Source: Methanosarcinales archaeon (GTDB lineage: Archaea > Halobacteriota > Syntropharchaeia > Alkanophagales > Methanospirareceae). Taken from it: DNA of 44,428 nt. The notes beneath the pieces were generated by a model, which was not told where the DNA came from, did not search any database, and saw only the letters and a list, made by a program, of their open reading frames with translations. How positions within the stretch are numbered: position 1 is the stretch's first letter; each line of letters starts with the position of its first letter. The stretch lies in contig JAUWQN010000007.1 in assembly GCA_030611045.1 (NCBI GenBank), forward strand, positions 1 through 44,428, read 5' to 3'. The position numbers and the translations under genes are program-made. This document shows positions 37,784 to 44,428 of the stretch, piece after piece.

Positions 37784-39007
37784 GTGAGTGATAGTTACAC
37801 GATGATTCGTTTAGAGCGTGATAAAAAAGCCGCTTTGGTATCCATAGGAGTATCAGCCTTTCTGGCAGCTATAAAATATCTTATTGGCATCCTTTCAGGA
37901 AGCATCGCCCTGATTGCTGATGCAATTCACTCTCTTACCGATGTTATCAGTTCCATTGGGGTCTTTATAGGACTTAAGATTTCAAGTCGAGAGCCCACAA
38001 AGGAGTTCCCCTACGGATTTTATAAGGCTGAGAATATAGCAAGCCTTTTCCTTGCACTTGCGATTTTCTATGCGGGCTATGAGATTATTCTCACCTCGAT
38101 CGAGAAATTTGAAGCGGCTATCGTAACAAATCTCCTGCCGGCAATCTCGGTTGCACTGATATCTGTTGTAATCGCTTTCCTTTTAAGCAGATATAAGCTC
38201 AAAGTCGGACGAGAACTCAATTCACCCAGCTTAATCGCGGACGGCCAGCACACAAGATCAGATGCCTTATCGTCCGTAGCGGTATTCTTAGGGTTGGTGG
38301 GCTACTACTTTGGTTTCTCTTCTCTTGATGCGATTGCAGGTATTCTGGTCTCAGTACTCATCTTCAGAGCAGGCTACGAGATATTAAAAGATTCGGTAAA
38401 GGTTCTGTTGGACGCATCCATCGGTAATGAGGAGCTTAATAGAATCAGAAAAGTTATCTCAGAGATCTATGGTGTTAGAGAAATACATTACGTGAAAGCG
38501 AGAAGCTCTGGTAAATTCATGTTTATTGAGCTGGATATACATACAAACCTCAAAGACCTTGAACGTGCGCATCAACTGAGTGATAAGATCGAAGAACGGA
38601 TTAAAGCAGAGATTGAAAACGTTGATCGGGTGCTCATACACATGGAGCCCGAAGAGAGGGAGTTTATACGGTATGCGGTCCCTTGCACTGAAAATAACGG
38701 TTCGGAATCCAGAGTTTCTGGGCATTTTGGGGAGTCAGAGTATTTCTGCCTCTTTGATATACGAACCGCAGATAACGAGCTGACTGATATGCAATTCCTA
38801 AAAAATCCATATCGTACGTTAGAAAAGAGGAAGGGACTTAAAGCTGCTGAGCTTCTGGTTACCAGGAAGATAGATAAACTGATTACAAAAGAGAGCATTG
38901 CGCAAAAGAGTGCGTTCTATGTCTTAGAAGATGCGTATGTGGAGTTTGCAGAGACCGATGCAGATACGATAGGCGAGATCATTGAAGAAATTAATAAAGT
39001 AGATTAA
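37784..39007 (+). CDS. cation diffusion facilitator with C-terminal dinitrogenase iron-molybdenum cofactor-like domain
   Basis: SGSIALIADAIHSLTDVISSIGVFIG; LIADGQHTRSDALSSVAVFLG; C-terminal RYAVPCTENNGSESRVSGHFGESEYFCLFDI. Confidence 0.85.
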   Translation: MSDSYTMIRLERDKKAALVSIGVSAFLAAIKYLIGILSGSIALIADAIHSLTDVISSIGVFIGLKISSREPTKEFPYGFYKAENIASLFLALAIFYAGYEIILTSIEKFEAAIVTNLLPAISVALISVVIAFLLSRYKLKVGRELNSPSLIADGQHTRSDALSSVAVFLGLVGYYFGFSSLDAIAGILVSVLIFRAGYEILKDSVKVLLDASIGNEELNRIRKVISEIYGVREIHYVKARSSGKFMFIELDIHTNLKDLERAHQLSDKIEERIKAEIENVDRVLIHMEPEEREFIRYAVPCTENNGSESRVSGHFGESEYFCLFDIRTADNELTDMQFLKNPYRTLEKRKGLKAAELLVTRKIDKLITKESIAQKSAFYVLEDAYVEFAETDADTIGEIIEEINKVD

Positions 39008-39092
39008 TCGTCCTCCTGTGTATAGTAAGTAGTATAACACTATAGCTACGTTACGCGAATTTAGAGAAGAAAAATGGAGGTGAAACGTATGT

Positions 39093-41045
39093 ATGGAACC
39101 CCAAAAAACTCCGTATGTTGAGTGGAACCCAGCTCTTTCGGCCGAGGCGGTCTTTTCTGATATTGTTGGATTGCAGGAGCTTCTGATAGATGGTAAAAAG
39201 ACGTATTGGCTCGAGATGAGACCTGCGGAGAAGGGCAGATACGTTATTGTCCAGAGAGATGCAACCGGAAAGATGAGCGATGTCACACCAGCTCATATCA
39301 ATGTAAGAACGAAGGTCCATGAATATGGAGGAGGCGCATACACTGTCTTTAAGGGTGTTATTTATTGTGTCAATTTCACGGATCAGCGTCTTTATCGGCA
39401 GTTCGAAAAATCACCCCAGGTACAACCTCTTACGCCCGAAAAGAATGAGGATGGTTCATTGGGGAAATACGCCTCGTTAACTGTGAGTCCCGATGGAAAT
39501 ACGCTCCTCGTTGTTTACGAGAAGGAATATGAAGACCGGGAAAATGAAAATTCCCTTGCCGTTTTAGATCTTACCGTGGAAGGGGTAGCGGAACCAAAGA
39601 TCATTACAAAGGGCTGTGACTTTTATGCCGATCCAATCTTCTCGCCAACCGGAAAGAAGGTGGCATGGCTTCAATGGAATCACCCCCATATGCCCTGGGA
39701 CCGTTCTGAATTGATGCTGGCAACGTTTGACGGAGAAGCTTTACAAAATGTCAAAAAAGTTGCGGGTGGGGACGAGTATTCGATCTGCTTCCCTCGATTT
39801 GATGCCAAAAATACGCTCTACTTCGTTATGGACAAGGCGGTTGATGAGGATGCCGCACCAGGAAACTGGTGGAATTTGTATCGATATACGGATAAAGTAG
39901 AGCAAATTACTGCTGAACGGGCAGAATTTGGTGAACCGCACTGGGTATTCGGGCAGCATACTTACGATTTTCTTTCTGATAATCGGATAATCGCGAAAAT
40001 GGTGAAAAACGGGCGAGATTATCTGGCGATTGTTGACCCCGAGACGAAATCGCAGTCCATGGTTGATCTCGATGTATCGCAGTACAGCACTATAATAACA
40101 GATGCTGAAGATTGCGTTTTTTTCATCGGTGCAAGTACGAGGACGACGACCGCCATATACGCCCTTGAAATCGAATCCCAAAACCTGCAAGTTTTGAGAA
40201 AGAGTTCGAGTATCGCAATGAATCGAGATGACATCTCTCTGCCTGCGTTCATTGCGTACCCCACATCAGATGGAGAGCAAGCTCACGCCTTTCTGTACCT
40301 GCCAAAGAACCGCAGGTACATTGCTCCGGACGATGACAAACCGCCGCTTTTAGTGCTCGCACATGGAGGTCCAACCGCTCGTACGAACGGGTCGTTGTCG
40401 TTCATCATCCAATTCTGGACCTCTGCCGGGTTCGCGGTCATTGACGTTGACTATCGGGGAAGTACGGGCTATGGTAGAAGATATCGAGATGCATTACTCT
40501 CACGATGGGGTATTATTGACGCGGAGGATGTGGCGGACGCCGTGAGGTACGTGATACGAGAAGGAAAGGTTGACGAATCCAGGATAGCGGTACGGGGTGG
40601 GAGCGCTGGGGGCTATATGGTACAGCGCGTTATGACACAGTATCCCGACCTCTTTGGCGCTGGTGCAAGTTATTATGGTATCGGCAATCTGATAACGCTG
40701 GTAACTCAGACGCATAAGTTCGAATCACGGTATATCGAAAATTTACTTGGCGCGAAACTGCCAGAAGGTGAAAGCGAATATGCGGCGCGTTCTCCCATCA
40801 ACCATCTGGACAATTTAAAGGCGCCTATGATACTTTTCCAGGGCAGTGCTGATAAAATAGTACCGCCTGAAAATTCGAGAGAAGTGGCACGAGCACTCAA
40901 CCAACGAGGAATTGAGAATGAATACGTAGAGTACGAAGGGGAATCTCATGGATTCAGGATTGAAACGAATAAAATTGACGCGCTCAATAAAGAATTTAAT
41001 TTTTATCGCAGGATATTCCGTGCAAGGCATTCACCCTATTCGTAA
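39093..41045 (+). CDS. S9-family prolyl oligopeptidase-like peptidase
   Basis: 650 aa; beta-propeller N-term; PPLLVLAHGGPTARTNGS, IAVRGGSAGGYM, FQGSADKIVPPENS, ESHGFR; GGAGGTG upstream. Confidence 0.9.
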   Translation: MEPQKTPYVEWNPALSAEAVFSDIVGLQELLIDGKKTYWLEMRPAEKGRYVIVQRDATGKMSDVTPAHINVRTKVHEYGGGAYTVFKGVIYCVNFTDQRLYRQFEKSPQVQPLTPEKNEDGSLGKYASLTVSPDGNTLLVVYEKEYEDRENENSLAVLDLTVEGVAEPKIITKGCDFYADPIFSPTGKKVAWLQWNHPHMPWDRSELMLATFDGEALQNVKKVAGGDEYSICFPRFDAKNTLYFVMDKAVDEDAAPGNWWNLYRYTDKVEQITAERAEFGEPHWVFGQHTYDFLSDNRIIAKMVKNGRDYLAIVDPETKSQSMVDLDVSQYSTIITDAEDCVFFIGASTRTTTAIYALEIESQNLQVLRKSSSIAMNRDDISLPAFIAYPTSDGEQAHAFLYLPKNRRYIAPDDDKPPLLVLAHGGPTARTNGSLSFIIQFWTSAGFAVIDVDYRGSTGYGRRYRDALLSRWGIIDAEDVADAVRYVIREGKVDESRIAVRGGSAGGYMVQRVMTQYPDLFGAGASYYGIGNLITLVTQTHKFESRYIENLLGAKLPEGESEYAARSPINHLDNLKAPMILFQGSADKIVPPENSREVARALNQRGIENEYVEYEGESHGFRIETNKIDALNKEFNFYRRIFRARHSPYS

Positions 41046-41210
41046 CTACTCCTCTCTCCACACCTCACATCAGAATAGAAGAGAAGGGAAGAGAAGAGGT
41101 TCAACGGCCAGGAACATCATTCGAAGAGTGCGCGCGGCGCTGCCGTACTTGTGTGTGGGCTATCGGGATAAGTGGAGACCCGTCACTTAAGCCACTGGAC
41201 GCTACAAAGC

Positions 41211-41465
41211 TTATCCATGCTTTATTTTAAGAATTAGGACAATCAGTGCGAGAATAAAAGTAATTGAATTTGCCAGTAATACTGGTAAATCCATGGTGAG
41301 CAGACCATACAGTGCCCACAATAAAATACCAGTTGTCAGAATAACATACATCAACAGGGAAATATCACTTGTTTTCTTTGTTTTTACAATTTTAATCACT
41401 TGTGGCAGAAACGAGAGAGTAGTACAGGTAGCGGCAAGTAGACCGATGATAATTATCCAATTCAT
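41211..41465 (-). CDS. SemiSWEET/PQ-loop small membrane transporter
   Basis: 84 aa; LSFLPQVIKIVKTKKTSDISLLMYVILTTGILLWALYGL. Confidence 0.88.
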   Translation of the reverse strand: MNWIIIIGLLAATCTTLSFLPQVIKIVKTKKTSDISLLMYVILTTGILLWALYGLLTMDLPVLLANSITFILALIVLILKIKHG

Positions 41466-41562
41466 AAAAACAAATTAGAATGTAAAGTATTAATATTAAT
41501 TGTTCTTTTATTCTTCGTCTCACGTTGTAGCTCTTTATAGGAAGATTTAGAGACGGTAAAAA

Positions 41563-42303
41563 ATGGACAGGGAGGGTAGGAAAAAGGAAGGGACTGGGGA
41601 CAGACTCCAGCAAGAGGTGAAGTATCATCGCGGACATCTTCCCGGCGGGTACCTGGATTGGGCGAGTAAGCCTGAGACGTATAAGCAGTATTCGGATGCA
41701 CCAAAAGTTCAGCTTGATCCTCCGCAACGCGAAGGTGGAGCACCACTGTGGGATGTTTTGGAACACCGCCGCAGTGTGCGCCACTTAAAAGATGCGCCAA
41801 TGACAAAATCGGAACTGTCGCAATTGCTGTGGGCAGCGCAAGGAATTACCAATCAGGAAAACAGTTTCAGAACAGCGCCATCCGCCGGCGCATTATATCC
41901 TGTAGAAACGTATCTCGTGGTCAATTCTGTGGAGGGCGTTGAACCCGGAGTTTACCATTATGCTGTGGATAAGCATGAACTCGATCAGTTACGCGTGGGC
42001 GATTTTCGACGGCAGGTTACGCAGGCAGCTTTAGATCAAGAGATGGCGTACCGTGCGAACGTGGTCTTCATCTGGACTGCTCTGTTCGAACGGTCAAAGT
42101 GGAAATACAACCAGCGCGCTTATCGGTACGTATATCTGGATGCAGGACATATAGCACAGAACGTGGCATTGGCTGCCGTCGCACTGAATCTCGGCAGTTG
42201 CCAGATTGGTGCGCTCTACGATGACGAGGTAAACGCCTTAATAAGCGTTGATGGCGTGGAGGAGAGCGTTATTTACATGACGGCCGTCGGAAAGGAAGAA
42301 TAG
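41563..42303 (+). CDS. SagB-type nitroreductase/dehydrogenase family protein
   Basis: LEHRRSVRHLKDAPMTKSELSQLLWAAQGIT; FRTAPSAGALYPVETYLVV; AYRYVYLDAGHIAQNVALAAVALNLGSCQIGA. Confidence 0.9.
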   Translation: MDREGRKKEGTGDRLQQEVKYHRGHLPGGYLDWASKPETYKQYSDAPKVQLDPPQREGGAPLWDVLEHRRSVRHLKDAPMTKSELSQLLWAAQGITNQENSFRTAPSAGALYPVETYLVVNSVEGVEPGVYHYAVDKHELDQLRVGDFRRQVTQAALDQEMAYRANVVFIWTALFERSKWKYNQRAYRYVYLDAGHIAQNVALAAVALNLGSCQIGALYDDEVNALISVDGVEESVIYMTAVGKEE

Positions 42304-42418
42304 AAAAAATGGCGTAATTAGCGTTCTAACCCCAAGGAATCCAATCCGATAAAGCTTCAATGCAAAAATTTAATATGATAAAGAGGGTAGTGTATAAAAT
42401 AGATAAGAGTGATGAGTC

Positions 42419-43162
42419 ATGAAACGTTTTCTTAGCTGGGAGATTCTCTTAGGCGTATTCTTGATCGTAACATCTGCATTCCTTTATTTACTTCACTACA
42501 CGATTTTTAGAGACGTTCACCATATCTTCATTTACATGGTAGGCGATATTGCCTTTCTCCCCCTGGAGGTTCTGTTAGTTACCGTGATAATACACCGGCT
42601 GCTGAGTGCGCGAGAAAATAGAGCCAAACGGGAAAAGATGAATATGCTCATAGGAGCCTTCTTTAGCGAAGTTGGAACAAGACTGTTGACCTATTTCTCC
42701 GACTTTGACCCGAAATTGGAAGAAATCAGAAAGGATCTTATTGTAACTTCCGAGTGGTCTGAGCAAGATTTTCTGAGTGTGAGTAACTGCCTTAAGAATT
42801 ACGATTATGGCGTTGATATTCAAAAGATAGATTTAGAAGAGTTACGTAGTTTCCTTTTAGAAAAACGAGATTTTTTGGTGCGGTTATTGGAAAATCCCAC
42901 TTTGCTGGAGCACGAATCCATTACAGAGCTCCTTAGAGCCGTTTTTCATCTGACCGAAGAATTGGAAAGGAGAGATAACTTAAGACAGTTGCCGGCTACC
43001 GACTATGAGCATCTTGCAGGCGATATAAAAAGAGTATACGTCTTATTAGTCCACCAGTGGCTGGATTATATGAGATATTTGAAGGATAATTATCCCTACC
43101 TCTTTTCGCTTGCGATGAGGACGAATCCGTTTGATCAGGATGCATCACCGATAGTGAAATAA
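42419..43162 (+). CDS. two-TM membrane protein with cytoplasmic helical domain, hypothetical
   Basis: 247 aa; two N-terminal hydrophobic segments then charged helical region. Confidence 0.55.
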   Translation: MKRFLSWEILLGVFLIVTSAFLYLLHYTIFRDVHHIFIYMVGDIAFLPLEVLLVTVIIHRLLSARENRAKREKMNMLIGAFFSEVGTRLLTYFSDFDPKLEEIRKDLIVTSEWSEQDFLSVSNCLKNYDYGVDIQKIDLEELRSFLLEKRDFLVRLLENPTLLEHESITELLRAVFHLTEELERRDNLRQLPATDYEHLAGDIKRVYVLLVHQWLDYMRYLKDNYPYLFSLAMRTNPFDQDASPIVK

Positions 43163-43253
43163 CTGATTTTCCTCTTCTTTCGTTTAAAGGTTAGAGAACT
43201 ACAGCCAGAAGTAAACCGGCGTGAGCCACAAAACCACTCCAACTTATATAACA

Positions 43254-43439
43254 ATGAAAAAATATGGATGTACGCTTTGTGTCTACATCTATGATCCTGA
43301 ACAAGGTGATCCTGATAGTGGGATAGAACCGGGCACGGCTTTTGACGATCTCCCGGACGACTGGGTGTGCCCTGACTGCGGTGCAAGCAAAGACGAATTT
43401 GAGGAAGTTGAGGAAAGGAAACCGAAAGTGGGATACTAA
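43254..43439 (+). CDS. rubredoxin
   Basis: [53 protein letters not shown]. Confidence 0.95.
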   Translation: MKKYGCTLCVYIYDPEQGDPDSGIEPGTAFDDLPDDWVCPDCGASKDEFEEVEERKPKVGY

Positions 43440-43524
43440 TTGAAATGAAAGAAGTGTTTAATAGATTCCCAACCTTTAGCTGTAAATGTGTTTTTACTGC
43501 TCGAATAGACGATAAAACTGTTTG

Positions 43525-44118
43525 TTATACATTTAGCCGGTATATTTTCACCTCTTTGCTCAGATAGAAGGGTGTGTAGCCCTCGATAGACTGGTTAGTC
43601 CAGAGCCGGTAATAGGTGGTTTGATTTGTGAGATCGTTCATCCCGACCAATCGCCCATTATCATCAAAAGTCATCCTGATGGACTCAGTGATAGATGTCA
43701 GGTTGTATCCTACGGCATAACCCATTATGGACGACAGGAAAGCATCGTAATGAAAAAGCATCAGATAGACTTCTGAGCTATTATGTTTCTGCTTGAGAGT
43801 TCGAGCTATCTGCAATCCTTTGTCAGGGTCCGTTGCCACGATGACCGCTGAGACCTCCTTTACATCCTCGTCGGGAAGGTACATCTGGTCAATTACCGAT
43901 CTCCGTTGCGCGAAATACGCTAACGAATTCCCATAGTCCCACCAGTTGATGAATAGCGAATCCGCGTCGGTGTTGTTCTTGATGTACAAAAAAGCTTCTT
44001 TCCTCTCGGGATTGGTGACGTATCTATCTGAATAATGCACTTCATTTAAGGAGAATTTTGATTTACTTCTATTTATGCCCCTCCAGTAACCCTCAACCCA
44101 TTTTTTCAGTTTTAGCAC
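43525..44118 (-). pseudogene. STT3/AglB oligosaccharyltransferase C-terminal fragment lacking membrane domain
   Basis: contains SLFINWWDYGNSLAYFAQRRSVID (WWDYG signature); no TM segments upstream in frame; frame runs only to a TAG near 44185, next to transposase fragment. Confidence 0.65.
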
Positions 44119-44195
44119 GTATTTTTCGGCTTTTTCACCGTCTAACAGGCTAATCTCCCTTCTTTTCTTGGTTTTTGTCGATAGCTCACGCTATG

Positions 44196-44428
44196 CTATA
44201 CGACTCCCTGCTTCCTGAGCGTGAAGAGCTGATAGAGGTCAAATCCAAAAGCGGTAAAGATCATCTTTACATTCACCCTCGGCACCATGGTAACCAGTAC
44301 GTGTCCGGCTTTGAATACCCGTTTAATTACTGCATAGTGCCGCTCAACGGGTGCTCGCTTCTTGCTGATTCTGAGATTCCGCAACCTATCCATGATGCCG
44401 AGCGGATGATCTCGAGCACCTCGTTTCA
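44196..44428 (-). mobile_element. C-terminal part of IS5-like transposase, open to window edge
   Basis: frame without stop to 44428: KRGARDHPLGIMDRLRNLRISKKRAPVERHYAVIKRVFKAGHVLVTMVPRVNVKMIFTAFGFDLYQLFTLRKQGVV*. Confidence 0.8.

Noticed and set aside
40948-41190. 80-aa ORF at the end of the S9 peptidase gene with tail ARNIIRRVRAALPYLCVGYRDKWRPVT
   Set aside because: Mostly overlaps the S9 gene out of frame; tail not recognised and too short to support a call.

Overview
44.4-kb window of an archaeal, probably euryarchaeal (methanogen/ANME/Archaeoglobi-like), genome. Host type is inferred from archaeal cofactor and lipid genes: MptA-type GTP cyclohydrolase and MfnF-like methanofuran enzyme, pantoate kinase, glycerol-1-phosphate dehydrogenase, cupin-type phosphoglucose isomerase, DacZ, Trm1, HerA, S8e and Bud32. 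Most of the window is housekeeping or core metabolism. The most striking locus is a co-directional minus-strand cluster at 26159-32503: aconitase, both ATP-citrate lyase subunits and NADP-type isocitrate dehydrogenase. This is a compact reductive-TCA/citrate-cleavage module next to C1-cofactor genes. Other points of interest: an elongator-type tRNA(CAU) overlapped by the 3' end of mptA and abutted by convergent trm1; a mobile element with a DUF2080-like partner ORF and a near-perfect palindrome; an adjacent RelE/ParE-like toxin-antitoxin pair; two putative exported transglutaminase-like proteins; several conserved-looking ORFs under 60 aa missing from the supplied track; and an STT3/AglB C-terminal fragment beside a transposase fragment at the right edge. 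No CRISPR array or rRNA was seen. All family calls come from reading protein motifs by eye; no database search was run.
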